DNA of 64,000 bases from Rugosimonospora acidiphila (lineage in GTDB: Bacteria; Actinomycetota; Actinomycetes; Mycobacteriales; Micromonosporaceae). The DNA lies in NCBI RefSeq assembly GCF_039543385.1, contig NZ_BAABJQ010000001.1, positions 434,001 through 498,000 on the forward strand, read 5' to 3'. A program made the translations under genes and the position numbers. Below the pieces are notes generated by a model. It was not told where the DNA came from and searched no databases. It saw nothing but the letters and a program-made list of their open reading frames with translations. Of the stretch, positions 1 to 6,896 are shown one piece after another. Every line of letters begins with the position of its first letter. Positions within the stretch are counted from its first letter, which is position 1.

Positions 1-978
1 AAGCTGGACGTGGACTCCGCGGTGGGCATAGCGATGCATCCGGACCACGGCGCCGAGCCGGGGATCCTGCTGCAACGCGCCGACGTGGCCACCCACGTGG
101 CGAAGCTGATGTCCCCGGCCGTACAGCTGTTCAACATCGGCCTGGAGTCCCGGTCGAGCCGGCGGCTCGCCCTGGCCGGCGACCTGCGGCGCGCGCTGGA
201 CAACGACGAGCTCGAGGTCTATTTCCAGCCGAAGGTGTCGTTCCGCACCCGCCAACTCGTCGGGGTGGAGTGCCTGGCCCGGTGGGAGCGCAGTGCGCAC
301 GGGTCCGTCTCGCCGGAGGACTTCGTCGCGGTGGCGGAGCACACCGGGCAGATGGGCCGGCTCACCGAGGCGGTGCTGCGGGAGGGGCTGCGCCGGTGCC
401 GGGAGTGGTCCCTGGCCGGCAAGCCGCTCAACGTCGCGGTCAACCTGTCGCCCCGTACCCTGACCGATCCCGAGTTCCCGGCCTGGGTGAGTGGGCTGCT
501 GGCGGAGTACGACGTGAGCCCCGACCAGCTGACCCTGGAGATGGCCGAGAACGGCATGTCCGGTGGCAGCGACCGGATGCTCCCGATCCTGAATCAGCTC
601 AGCGAGATGGGCGTACGGCTGTCGGTCGACGACTTCGGAACCGGGTACTCGTCGCTGTCGTACCTGCGCCGGCTGCCGGTACACGAGGTCAAGATTGATC
701 GGACGTTCATCCAGGGCATGGCGACCGATCCGGGTGACCTGGCGATCGTTCGGGCGATCGTCGACCTGGCCCGGCACTTCGGGCTGAGCGTGGTCGCGGA
801 GGGCGTGGAGAGCGAGCTGACCCTCTCGCTGCTGGAGGACATCGGCTGCCACACCGGCCAGGGATTCCTGTTCAGCCGCCCGCTGTCCTACGACCGGCTG
901 GAGGCATGGTTCTCCGCTCAGACGGAGCCGGAGCCCACGCCGGCGGGTGAGATACGACGGCTGCGCGCCGTTCCCTGA
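1..978 (+). CDS. GGDEF-EAL family c-di-GMP phosphodiesterase, C-terminal part (5' end outside window)
   Basis: The reading frame is open from base 1, so the gene begins upstream. The first ~35 codons resemble the end of a GGDEF domain (GIAMHPDHG, then an LLxxAD...AK helix). A full EAL domain follows, which hydrolyses cyclic di-GMP. Counting from the GTG at 10, the EAL signature reads ECL at residues 87-89, the Asn of VNLSP and the Glu of EMAEN are present, DDFGTG is at 207-212, VKID follows, and AEGVE is at 263-267. All usual metal and catalytic acidic residues are kept, so activity is likely (inference). The upstream sensor domains are not visible. The gene ends 15 nt before the tRNA-Thr promoter. 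Confidence 0.9.
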   Translation, partial: KLDVDSAVGIAMHPDHGAEPGILLQRADVATHVAKLMSPAVQLFNIGLESRSSRRLALAGDLRRALDNDELEVYFQPKVSFRTRQLVGVECLARWERSAHGSVSPEDFVAVAEHTGQMGRLTEAVLREGLRRCREWSLAGKPLNVAVNLSPRTLTDPEFPAWVSGLLAEYDVSPDQLTLEMAENGMSGGSDRMLPILNQLSEMGVRLSVDDFGTGYSSLSYLRRLPVHEVKIDRTFIQGMATDPGDLAIVRAIVDLARHFGLSVVAEGVESELTLSLLEDIGCHTGQGFLFSRPLSYDRLEAWFSAQTEPEPTPAGEIRRLRAVP

Positions 979-992
979 CACCCGCATACCGG

Positions 993-1022
993 TTCGACCC
1001 GCCCGCATGAGTTGTGTACTCT
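993..1022 (+). promoter_or_regulatory. Promoter of tRNA-Thr/tRNA-Met
   Basis: TTCGAC at 993-998, an 18-nt spacer and TACTCT at 1017-1022 lie 35 nt before the tRNA-Thr gene. The -10 and following bases (GTACTCTTACC) recur exactly at the rplJ promoter. Confidence 0.6.
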
Positions 1023-1056
1023 TACCCGGTGCGCTTCTCCGGACGGAGATAGCGAC

Positions 1057-1129
1057 GCCCCCTTAGCTCAGTCGGCAGAGCGTCTCCATGGTAAGGAGAA
1101 GGTCTACGGTTCGATTCCGTAAGGGGGCT
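1057..1129 (+). tRNA. tRNA-Thr (GGT anticodon)
   Basis: Acceptor arms GCCCCCT (1057-1063) and AGGGGGC (1122-1128) pair fully. The D stem is GCTC/GAGC, the anticodon stem is TCTCC/GGAGA with loop ATGGTAA (anticodon GGT), and the T arm is TACGG-TTCGATT-CCGTA. The 3' CCA is not encoded. It decodes ACC/ACU. The order tRNA-Thr, tRNA-Met, rpmG is the usual one in actinobacteria. Confidence 0.96.
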
Positions 1130-1133
1130 CGAC

Positions 1134-1208
1134 CTGCCAGTTGACGCTGCGGGGGCTCCTGCCGGTCGATTCCGGTAGGTGGTCTCGCCGGTCAACGCCG
1201 GAGGGCAG
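1134..1208 (+). other. Structured spacer with a tRNA 3'-half-like remnant
   Basis: Bases 1158-1187 resemble the T arm and 3' acceptor of the adjacent tRNA-Thr: an 8-bp stem closes a TCGATT loop (one base shorter than a normal T loop), followed by GTGGTCTC. Outer complementary pieces (CTGCC 1134-1138 with GGCAG 1204-1208; GTTGAC 1140-1145 with GTCAAC 1191-1196) could fold the whole spacer. No anticodon arm is visible, so it is not a functional tRNA. It may be a decayed duplicate or a processing spacer. Confidence 0.4.
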
Positions 1209-1210
1209 TT

Positions 1211-1283
1211 GGCGGTGTAGCTCAGTTGGTAGAGCAAGCGGCTCATAATCGCTGTGTCGCCGGTTCAAGTCCGGCCACCGCTA
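1211..1283 (+). tRNA. tRNA-Met (CAT anticodon)
   Basis: Acceptor GGCGGTG (1211-1217) pairs with CACCGCT (1276-1282) through a G-U first pair. The anticodon loop is CTCATAA, and the T arm is GCCGG-TTCAAGT-CCGGC. The anticodon stem AGCGG/TCGCT lacks the three G-C pairs of initiator tRNA, so an elongator tRNA-Met is most likely. A lysidine-modified tRNA-Ile is the less likely alternative given the context. Confidence 0.93.
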
Positions 1284-1288
1284 CGGTT

Positions 1289-1314
1289 AGCGGGGCGTCT
1301 CCAGGGCGCCCGCT
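1289..1314 (+). terminator. Weak hairpin after tRNA-Met
   Basis: AGCGGG and CCCGCT can pair around a 14-nt loop, followed by TTGCG. It could partly terminate or process the tRNA transcript ahead of rpmG. Confidence 0.3.
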
Positions 1315-1388
1315 TTGCGTCCGTGGCCGTCAAGCGGCTACCCTGGGACGCCGAGCAAAAGTCCCATCAGCGAGGAAGGCACTCCGCC

Positions 1389-1556
1389 GTGGCTAAGGCG
1401 ACCGACGTACGTCCCAAGATCACGCTGGCGTGTGTGGAGTGCAAGGAGCGCAACTACATCACGCGCAAGAACCGCCGTAACGACCCGGACCGCGTTGAGC
1501 TGAAGAAGTTCTGCCCGCGTGACGGCAAGCACACTCTGCACCGCGAGACCCGGTAG
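1389..1556 (+). CDS. rpmG: 50S ribosomal protein L33
   Basis: A 55-residue L33, a small basic protein of the large subunit near the E site. The frame is open further upstream into the tRNA-Met gene. The GTG at 1389 is chosen because AGGAAGG ends nine bases before it and the product then begins AKATDVRPKITLAC as in actinobacterial L33. The first zinc half-site CVEC is intact. The second half reads CPRD where zinc-type L33 normally has CxxC, so one of the four cysteine ligands is replaced by Asp. It sits between tRNA-Met and the HadA/HadB-like genes, the standard actinobacterial neighbourhood. Confidence 0.93.
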   Translation: MAKATDVRPKITLACVECKERNYITRKNRRNDPDRVELKKFCPRDGKHTLHRETR

Positions 1557-1561
1557 TCCCA

Positions 1562-1582
1562 CCGACCGGTCGAGTCGGTCGG
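1562..1582 (+). terminator. Hairpin after rpmG
   Basis: CCGACCG (1562-1568) pairs with CGGTCGG (1576-1582) around a 7-nt loop, directly after the rpmG stop codon. No T-tract follows, which is usual in high-GC actinobacteria. Confidence 0.45.
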
Positions 1583-1872
1583 GCGGCGCCCTCGGCGCCC
1601 GGGCCCGGTAAGGCGAAGAAACATCGTCCGCGGATGGCGGCGTCCCGATTTCGGGGCGTCGCCATCAGTGCGTTCCGGCGCGTACTGGGCGCCCAGCCGG
1701 TCGTTTCCCCGCCTACGTATTCGGCCCGCCTCTCGGCCTTATCCGGCCGGATCGTGGGCCTCATTCGGCCGGCTCGTTGGTCTGCGCCGGCGCCGGGTTC
1801 GACGGGGGTGTCCAGAGCCCTCCGCGCGCCCTGGGCGGCGCCGGGCGGGTCCGGGCGGTGTTCCGCCGGCGG

Positions 1873-2082
1873 GGACGGGCTCCGGCGGCGTGGGCGGCGC
1901 TCGGGCGGCGTGGCCGGGGCTGGGCCGGCGTGGCCGGGGCTGGGCCGGCGTGGCCGGGGCTGGGCCGGCATGGACGCGCTCGGGCGGCATGGACGCGCTC
2001 GGGCGGCACGGACGGGCTCGGGCGGCACGGACGGGCTCGGGCGGCATGGATGGGCCCGGGCGGCAGGGATGGGCCCGGGCGG
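1873..2082 (+). repeat. 19-20 bp minisatellite between rpmG and the HadA-like gene
   Basis: Ten head-to-tail units of 19 or 20 bp run from 1882 to 2075, flanked by partial units. Boundaries fall at 1882, 1902, 1921, 1941, 1961, 1981, 2000, 2019, 2038 and 2057. The core is GGGCGGCrTGGmCGsGcT-like and grades along the array, and some neighbouring units are identical (1921 and 1941; 2000 and 2019). The array keeps several frames open on both strands, but the translations are Arg/Pro/Ala-rich and resemble no family. The rest of 1583-2153 holds no recognisable gene. Confidence 0.85.
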
Positions 2083-2153
2083 GGCGGACTCTCGGGCAGC
2101 GTGGGCGGGCTCGGCTGGCTGATGGCGGCGGCTCGGCGTGGGTCGCCGGGCGG

Positions 2154-2165
2154 TAGGTTCGCACC
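2154..2165 (+). promoter_or_regulatory. -10 box placed for a leaderless mRNA of the HadA-like gene
   Basis: TAGGTT at 2154-2159 ends six bases before the ATG at 2166, the spacing expected when transcription starts at or next to the start codon. There is no Shine-Dalgarno sequence and no convincing -35 box. Confidence 0.4.
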
Positions 2166-2609
2166 ATGCCACTGGATCCGTCGTTCGAAGGCCACGCCTA
2201 CCCGCCGACCCCGCCCTACCGGGTCGGGCGGGAGAAGATCCGTGAGTTCGCCGAGGCCATCGGGGCCGAGGACGAGGAGTACCTCGATCCAGAAGCTGCC
2301 CGGAAGCTGGGCTACCCGGACGTGATCGCTCCGCCGACATTCGCCGTCGTGCTGACCAACTCGGGCGTCCGGCAGCTGGTCGAGGACTCGGATCTCGGGC
2401 TGGACTTCAGCCGGGTCGTCCACGGCGACCAGCGCCTCCAGCACAGCCGCCCGATTCACGCCGACGACGTGCTGACCTGCCGGAGCACCATCGAGAAGAT
2501 TGTGTCGCGGGGCGGGCACGACTTCGTCACCGCGCGCACCGAGGTGGTCGACCAGGACGGCGAGCTGGTGGTCACCGGCTGGTCGAAGCTCGTGGTACGG
2601 GGGGAGTGA
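2166..2609 (+). CDS. MaoC-like N-terminal hot-dog protein (HadA/UPF0336 family)
   Basis: A 147-residue single hot-dog domain protein with the family features: an N-terminal YPPTPPYRVGREKIREFA segment, IAPPTF on the central helix and VVHGDQRLQHSRPIHADD near the middle. In mycobacteria HadA is the non-catalytic partner of HadB in the FAS-II (3R)-hydroxyacyl-ACP dehydratase. It lacks the D-x4-H hydratase dyad, matching a structural role. The position after rpmG and before tRNA-Trp is conserved in actinobacteria, including species without mycolic acids, so a mycolate function should not be assumed. It is followed at once by the HadB-like gene, pointing to a heterodimer. Translation probably starts on a leaderless mRNA. 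Confidence 0.85.
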   Translation: MPLDPSFEGHAYPPTPPYRVGREKIREFAEAIGAEDEEYLDPEAARKLGYPDVIAPPTFAVVLTNSGVRQLVEDSDLGLDFSRVVHGDQRLQHSRPIHADDVLTCRSTIEKIVSRGGHDFVTARTEVVDQDGELVVTGWSKLVVRGE

Positions 2610-2614
2610 GCGAG

Positions 2615-3004
2615 ATGGATCTCGTGGAGCGCAGGTATCGGATCACCCGGGCGGATCTCGTCCGGTACGCGGGTGCGTCCGGTGACTTCAACCCGATCCA
2701 CTGGAGCGACCGGGTCGCGACCGGCGTCGGTCTGCCCGGCGTGATCGCGCACGGACTGTTCACCATGGCGCTGGTGAGCCGGGCGGTGACCGACTGGGTG
2801 GGGCACCCCGGTTCCGTGATCGACTATAGTGTCCGTTTCGCGCGCCCGGTGGTGGTGCCGGACACCGACGAGGGCACCGAACTGGTGGTCACCGGTGTCC
2901 TGAAGGGCACGACAGAAGAAGGCCACGCGATCCTGGATCTCACCGCCACCTGTGAAGGAGAGAAAGTACTCAGTCAAGCTCGGGCGACGGTGCGGGTGGC
3001 ATGA
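2615..3004 (+). CDS. MaoC-family (R)-specific enoyl hydratase/dehydratase (HadB-like)
   Basis: A single hot-dog domain with the hydratase-2 motif ASGDFNPIHW, in which Asp and His form the catalytic dyad, followed by GVIAHGLFTMAL. It probably hydrates or dehydrates 3-hydroxyacyl thioesters as a partner of the preceding HadA-like protein. A GTG at 2606 overlaps the upstream stop as GTGA. The ATG at 2615 is preferred because GGGGAG (2601-2606) lies eight bases before it, giving 129 residues. The catalytic subunit follows the structural one as in hadAB of mycobacteria. No hadC is present. The physiological substrate cannot be read from the sequence. Confidence 0.85.
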   Translation: MDLVERRYRITRADLVRYAGASGDFNPIHWSDRVATGVGLPGVIAHGLFTMALVSRAVTDWVGHPGSVIDYSVRFARPVVVPDTDEGTELVVTGVLKGTTEEGHAILDLTATCEGEKVLSQARATVRVA

Positions 3005-3028
3005 CCGGGGATGCCCCGCGGGTTCCGG

Positions 3029-3058
3029 TTGGGAAATCCCGGTCGATACCCGTACACT
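3029..3058 (+). promoter_or_regulatory. Promoter of tRNA-Trp
   Basis: TTGGGA at 3029-3034, an 18-nt spacer and TACACT at 3053-3058 lie about 56 nt before the tRNA. Confidence 0.5.
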
Positions 3059-3114
3059 GGGCGGCCGTAGGGTGATCCAACCCTGGCCGGGTGCGGTCAG
3101 GGTGAGCTCTTCCT

Positions 3115-3187
3115 AGGGGTGTGGCGCAATTGGTAGCGCAGCGGTCTCCAAAACCGCAGGTTGCAGGTTCGAGTCCTGTCGCCCCTG
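3115..3187 (+). tRNA. tRNA-Trp (CCA anticodon)
   Basis: Acceptor AGGGGTG (3115-3121) pairs with CGCCCCT (3180-3186). The anticodon stem GCGGT/ACCGC encloses CTCCAAA (anticodon CCA), and the T arm is GCAGG-TTCGAGT-CCTGT. The 3' CCA is not encoded. It lies just upstream of secE, as in other actinobacteria. Confidence 0.96.
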
Positions 3188-3203
3188 CAGGCTTTGACGG
3201 ACG

Positions 3204-3221
3204 GCGGGCCAGCCGGCCCGC
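3204..3221 (+). terminator. Terminator after tRNA-Trp
   Basis: A perfect 7-bp stem GCGGGCC/GGCCCGC with an AGCC loop is followed by ATTTAAAAGG, 16 nt beyond the tRNA end. Confidence 0.55.
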
Positions 3222-3290
3222 ATTTAAAAGGAAGAGCGCGGCAGTGATCCGCAGCGCGTGACATATCACCTTCGATTGGAAGAGGGCGAA

Positions 3291-3695
3291 GTGGCCGAGA
3301 GCAAGCGGCGCGGCGAGGACGCCGTGGATGAGCACCTTGATGAGGTGCTCGACGACGCTGTCGACAATGACTCCCTCGACGACGAGGACGCGGCCGCGGC
3401 GGCGAAAGGCTCGACCGCGCTGCGCACCAAGTCGAAGGATGATGGCGACAAGACGGATAAAAAGGCCACCAAGGGTGGCGCCGACGATCGTCCCGGAATT
3501 TTTGGCCGGATCGGTCGGTTCATTCGTGAGATCGTCGCTGAGCTCCGCAAGGTCATCTGGCCGACGCGTAAGGAGCTTTTGACCTATGCGGCGGTCGTCG
3601 TCATTTTCGTCGCGATCATACTGACCGTCGTCGGGCTGCTTGATCTCGGGTTTGCCAGGCTCGTGCTGCTGGTCTTCGGCGGCGGTCAGAGTTAG
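3291..3695 (+). CDS. secE: Preprotein translocase subunit SecE
   Basis: SecE clamps the SecY channel in the cytoplasmic membrane. The 134-residue product has an acidic, Lys/Asp-rich N-terminal extension of ~70 residues, the conserved amphipathic helix (FIREIVAELRKVIWPTRKE) and one C-terminal transmembrane helix (~residues 105-127), the usual single-span actinobacterial form. An earlier GTG at 3258 is in frame. The GTG at 3291 is preferred because GGAAGAGGG lies four bases upstream and the product then starts AESKRRGE. nusG follows after 18 nt, the classic secE-nusG pair. Confidence 0.95.
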   Translation: MAESKRRGEDAVDEHLDEVLDDAVDNDSLDDEDAAAAAKGSTALRTKSKDDGDKTDKKATKGGADDRPGIFGRIGRFIREIVAELRKVIWPTRKELLTYAAVVVIFVAIILTVVGLLDLGFARLVLLVFGGGQS

Positions 3696-3713
3696 TAGGA
3701 GAAGAGAACTAGC

Positions 3714-4454
3714 GTGCCTGAGTACGACGAGACTGCCCGTACCCCCGACGACGTGACCGACGCAGAGGCGACGGAGATCGACGCGTCGGCCGAGGCGGCC
3801 AGCGTACCGACGACCGCCGTGGCCACCGTCGATGTCGACGCCACCGACGCCGACGAGGAGGAGGGCGACCCGGTCGAGCAGCTGCGCGCCGCGCTGCGCT
3901 TCGCGCCGGGCGACTGGTTCGTCGTGCACTCGTACGCGGGCTACGAGAACAAGGTCAAGACCAACCTCGAGACCCGGATCACCAGCCTTGACATGGAAGA
4001 CTTCATCTACCAGGTCGAGGTGCCGACCCGGGAAGAGGTCGAGGTCAAGAACGGCAAGCGGCTCCAGGTCCAGAACAAGGTGTTCCCCGGTTACATCCTG
4101 GTTCGGATGGAGCTGACCCCCGAGTCGTACTCCTGCGTGCGTAACACCCCGGGAGTCACCGGCTTCGTCGGCGCCACCGACCGCGCCGACCGGCCCGCCC
4201 CGCTCTCCCTCGACGAGGTGCTGAAGTGGTTGGCGCCGGTCGCGACGGTGGAGAAGACCAAGGCGAAGCCCGAGGTCAAGGTCCTCGACTTTGAGGTGGG
4301 CGACTCGGTCACCGTCACCGACGGCGCCTTCGCGTCGCTCCCGGCCACGATCAGTGAGATCAACGCTGACCAGCAGAAGCTCAAGGTGCTCGTGTCGATC
4401 TTCGGCCGCGAGACCCCGGTCGAGCTGAACTTCAACCAGGTCACGAAGATCTGA
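3714..4454 (+). CDS. nusG: Transcription termination/antitermination factor NusG
   Basis: NusG binds the RNA polymerase clamp and links it to Rho or the ribosome. After an acidic, low-complexity extension of ~55 residues, the NGN domain begins at WFVVHSYAGYENKVKTNL and includes VFPGYILVRM. The C-terminal KOW domain (FEVGDSVTVTDGAFASLPAT, from ~190) ends with VELNFNQV. At 246 residues it is longer than E. coli NusG (181), mostly because of the N-terminal tail usual in actinobacteria. The GTG start has AGGAG 13 bases upstream. Two hairpins follow the stop codon. Confidence 0.96.
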   Translation: MPEYDETARTPDDVTDAEATEIDASAEAASVPTTAVATVDVDATDADEEEGDPVEQLRAALRFAPGDWFVVHSYAGYENKVKTNLETRITSLDMEDFIYQVEVPTREEVEVKNGKRLQVQNKVFPGYILVRMELTPESYSCVRNTPGVTGFVGATDRADRPAPLSLDEVLKWLAPVATVEKTKAKPEVKVLDFEVGDSVTVTDGAFASLPATISEINADQQKLKVLVSIFGRETPVELNFNQVTKI

Positions 4455-4457
4455 TCC

Positions 4458-4528
4458 GGCGAGGTCGCCCCGCGAGCGGGGCGGTCGCCGCGATCGGGAC
4501 CCGCGCGATCCCCGGCCTATCGGCCGGG
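4458..4528 (+). terminator. Two hairpins after nusG
   Basis: The first hairpin (4458-4490) has GCCCCGC/GCGGGGC at its core, extended by CGGCGA/TCGCCG. The second (4511-4528) is CCCGGCC-TATC-GGCCGGG. Together they separate secE-nusG from rplK-rplA. No T-tract is present. Confidence 0.55.
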
Positions 4529-4600
4529 TGATCGTGGGCCCCCGAATGGCCGCGGGAGCCGGGTGGCGAGAGCCGGACGGAGCCGTCCGCGACGTAGCGG

Positions 4601-4606
4601 TACCCT
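4601..4606 (+). promoter_or_regulatory. Candidate -10 box of rplK-rplA
   Basis: TACCCT followed by AAAACG lies 88 nt before rplK and after the nusG hairpins. No good -35 box is seen at the usual distance. Confidence 0.35.
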
Positions 4607-4694
4607 AAAACGTCCGGCCCGGAACGCGTCGAACCGTGCGACGTGATCGGGCCGGCAGTATGTGCCAACAACCAGCCCAGGAAAGAATGCTGCC

Positions 4695-5126
4695 ATGCCT
4701 CCGAAGAAGAAGCTCGTCAAGACCTTCACGCTTCAGTTGCCGGCTGGCCAGGCGACCCCGGCTCCGCCGGTCGGTCCCGCCCTCGGTCAGCACGGCGTCA
4801 ACATCATGGAGTTCGTGAAGGCGTACAACGCCCAGACCGAGTCCCAGCGCGGCGATGTCGTACCGGCGCAGATCAGCGTGTACGAGGACCGCTCGTTCAC
4901 CTTCGTGCTCAAGACGCCCCCGGCCGCCCGCCTGCTGATCAAGGCCGCCGGCGTGCCCAAGGGCTCCGGCGTCCCGCAGGCCACCAAGGTCGGCGCGATC
5001 ACCAAGGCTCAGCTGCGTGAGATCGCTGAGAAGAAGATGGCCGACCTGAACGCCAACGACATCGAGATGGCCGAGCGGATCATCGCCGGCACTGCCCGTT
5101 CCATGGGCATCACGATCAAGGACTGA
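4695..5126 (+). CDS. rplK: 50S ribosomal protein L11
   Basis: A 143-residue L11, full length for the family. It shapes the GTPase-associated centre on 23S rRNA, where elongation factors and thiopeptide antibiotics act. The N-terminal domain carries the proline-rich switch (QATPAPPVGPALGQHGVNIMEF), and the C-terminal rRNA-binding domain ends SMGITIKD. The ATG at 4695 is preferred over an upstream in-frame GTG because AGGAAAG lies ~10 bases ahead and the product starts MPPKKKLVKTF. rplA follows 61 nt later. The 240-nt gap from nusG contains two hairpins and a candidate -10 box, so rplKA is probably its own unit. Confidence 0.97.
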   Translation: MPPKKKLVKTFTLQLPAGQATPAPPVGPALGQHGVNIMEFVKAYNAQTESQRGDVVPAQISVYEDRSFTFVLKTPPAARLLIKAAGVPKGSGVPQATKVGAITKAQLREIAEKKMADLNANDIEMAERIIAGTARSMGITIKD

Positions 5127-5187
5127 CCCCGACACACCGTGGGAGGGCGCGGGCTGCGTCCGCCAGACACCACAGGAGACCGAACTC

Positions 5188-5904
5188 ATGCAGCACAGCA
5201 AGAACTACCGCAAGGCAGCCGACCAGGTCGACCGGGCGAGGCTGTACACCCCGGCCGACGCGATCAAGCTGGCCAAGGAGACCACCGGCGTCAAGTTCGA
5301 CCCCACGGTCGAGGTCGCGATGCGCCTCGGGGTCGACCCGCGCAAGGCGGACCAGATGGTGCGCGGCGTGGTCAACCTGCCGCACGGCACCGGCAAGACC
5401 GCTCGGGTCATCGTCTTCGCCGCCGGCCCGAAGGCCGCCGAGGCGGAGGCAGCGGGAGCCGACGTGGTGGGCAGTGACGACCTGGTCGCCCGGATTCAGG
5501 AGGGCTGGCTGGACTTCGACGCGGCCATCGCCACCCCGGACCAGATGGCCAAGATCGGTCGGATCGCGCGGATCCTGGGCCCGCGCGGCCTGATGCCGAA
5601 CCCGAAGACCGGCACGGTCACGATGGACGTCACCAAGGCGGTGTCGGACATCAAGGGCGGCAAGATCACTTTCCGGGTGGACAAGCACTCGAACCTGCAC
5701 CTGATCATCGGCAAGGCGTCCTTCACCGAGGAGCAGCTGGTCGACAACTACGCCGCCGTGCTCGACGAGGTGCTGCGCTCGAAGCCGTCCGCGGCCAAGG
5801 GCAAGTACCTCAAGAAGGTCGTCGTGACCACGACGATGGGGCCGGGCATCCAGATCGACCCTGGCATCACGCGGAACCTGACCGAGGCCGGCGACGCGGA
5901 GTAA
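5188..5904 (+). CDS. rplA: 50S ribosomal protein L1
   Basis: A 238-residue L1, the protein of the mobile L1 stalk that helps release deacylated tRNA. Family segments include VEVAMRLGVDPRKADQMVRG, the second-domain motif GPRGLMPNPKTGTV and the C-terminal TMGPGIQID. The ATG follows AGGAGA by ten bases. In many bacteria L1 also represses its own rplKA mRNA. No obvious L1-site mimic could be identified by eye here. The gene is followed by a 36-bp perfect palindrome and then an unrelated ABC pair, which interrupts the usual rplA-rplJ adjacency. Confidence 0.97.
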   Translation: MQHSKNYRKAADQVDRARLYTPADAIKLAKETTGVKFDPTVEVAMRLGVDPRKADQMVRGVVNLPHGTGKTARVIVFAAGPKAAEAEAAGADVVGSDDLVARIQEGWLDFDAAIATPDQMAKIGRIARILGPRGLMPNPKTGTVTMDVTKAVSDIKGGKITFRVDKHSNLHLIIGKASFTEEQLVDNYAAVLDEVLRSKPSAAKGKYLKKVVVTTTMGPGIQIDPGITRNLTEAGDAE

Positions 5905-5935
5905 TCGCGCCCGGCCGCACGCGGCACCGTTCGAC

Positions 5936-5971
5936 ACGACGGGAACGACCCTGCAGGGTCGTTCCCGTCGT
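5936..5971 (+). terminator. 36-bp perfect palindrome after rplA
   Basis: ACGACGGGAACGACCCTG (5936-5953) is followed immediately by its exact reverse complement (5954-5971). Transcribed, it gives a very stable hairpin 32 nt after the rplA stop, probably the rplKA terminator. There is no T-tract. Confidence 0.65.
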
Positions 5972-5993
5972 CGCGCTATGGCACGATCACCTC

Positions 5994-6896
5994 ATGCGCC
6001 TCGACGGGGTGTCGTTCCGGTACGGCCGCCGCGCCAACTGGGTGCTCTCGGACGTCACCGTAGACATCGATGATGGCGAGATCGTGGTGGTTCGGGGGCG
6101 CAACGGTGCCGGCAAGTCCACCCTGCTGCAACTGCTAGTCGGCGTACTTCGGCCGACCCGTGGCCGGATCCTCGACCGGGTTGGCCGGGTGGGCTGGGTA
6201 CCCGAGCGGTTCCCGGCTGATCAGCCGTTCACCGTCTCCCGCTACCTGGGTGCCATGGCGGCGCTCTCCCGGGCCGGTTCGCCGGAGCCGTGGATCGAGC
6301 GGCTGGGCCTGGCCCCGTTCCGCACGGTCAAGCTGGGCGAGCTGTCGAAGGGCACCGCCCAGAAGGTCGGCCTGGCGCAGGCCCTGATTCCCGACCCCGA
6401 TCTGCTGGTGCTCGACGAGCCCTGGGAGGGGCTCGACTCGGCCGCCCGGGAGTTGGTACCCGAGATCGTCGCGGAGGTGGTGGCGGCCGGCGGTGCGGTC
6501 ATCGTCAGCGACCATCGCGGCGAGACCGCGCGGCTGCCCGGTGCCACCGGGTGGACCGTCGAGGCCGGCCGGGTGACCGTCGACCGGGCGCCCGCGACGC
6601 GGCACGCGCCCCTCCCCGCGCAGGCGGCGCCGGCGGAGGACTCTGTGCCGGCGGGGCCGGCGGAGGCTTGTGTGCCGGCGGGGCCGGCGGAGGCTTCTGC
6701 GCCGGCGAGGCCGGCGAAAATCCCCGCCGTGGAGACCCCGGCGGCGCCCGAGGCGCGGCCCGCGGTGCGACCGGTGCCGGTCGGCGGCGCGGTGTCCGGG
6801 GCGCCGTGGCTCATCGAGGTGGCGGCCGACGACGGCCCGGCCGCGGTGGCCGCCCTGCGCGCCGCGGGGCATCAGATCATCCGGGTACACGCATGA
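5994..6896 (+). CDS. ABC transporter ATP-binding protein with proline/alanine-rich tail
   Basis: The first ~200 residues form an ABC ATPase: Walker A GRNGAGKS (~36-43), signature LSKGT (~115), Walker B LLVLDEPWEGLD (~135) and the H-loop SDH. The signature departs from LSGGQ, as in many CcmA/drug-export-like ATPases. A ~75-residue Pro/Ala-rich tail follows, holding three copies of a 9-residue repeat (27-bp DNA units, 6629-6709), and then a short conserved-looking end (PWLIEVAADDGPAAVAALRAAG). The stop overlaps the next gene's ATG (ATGA), so the two subunits are co-translated. The substrate is unknown. The ATG at 5994 has no good Shine-Dalgarno sequence. Confidence 0.85.
   Translation: MRLDGVSFRYGRRANWVLSDVTVDIDDGEIVVVRGRNGAGKSTLLQLLVGVLRPTRGRILDRVGRVGWVPERFPADQPFTVSRYLGAMAALSRAGSPEPWIERLGLAPFRTVKLGELSKGTAQKVGLAQALIPDPDLLVLDEPWEGLDSAARELVPEIVAEVVAAGGAVIVSDHRGETARLPGATGWTVEAGRVTVDRAPATRHAPLPAQAAPAEDSVPAGPAEACVPAGPAEASAPARPAKIPAVETPAAPEARPAVRPVPVGGAVSGAPWLIEVAADDGPAAVAALRAAGHQIIRVHA
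6629..6709 (+). repeat. Three 27-bp tandem repeats inside the ABC ATPase gene
   Basis: Units at 6629-6655, 6656-6682 and 6683-6709 encode a 9-residue P-A-E-x-x-V/A-P-A-G/R motif in the linker after the ATPase domain. Confidence 0.8.

Noticed and set aside
1459..2340. Long open frames across the minisatellite on both strands
   Set aside because: The 19-20 bp repeat keeps several frames open at once. The products are low-complexity, and no ribosome-binding site or family was seen.
2166..3004. Reading the HadA/HadB-like pair as mycolic-acid genes
   Set aside because: No hadC, kas or other mycolate genes are seen, and the pair is conserved in actinobacteria without mycolates.
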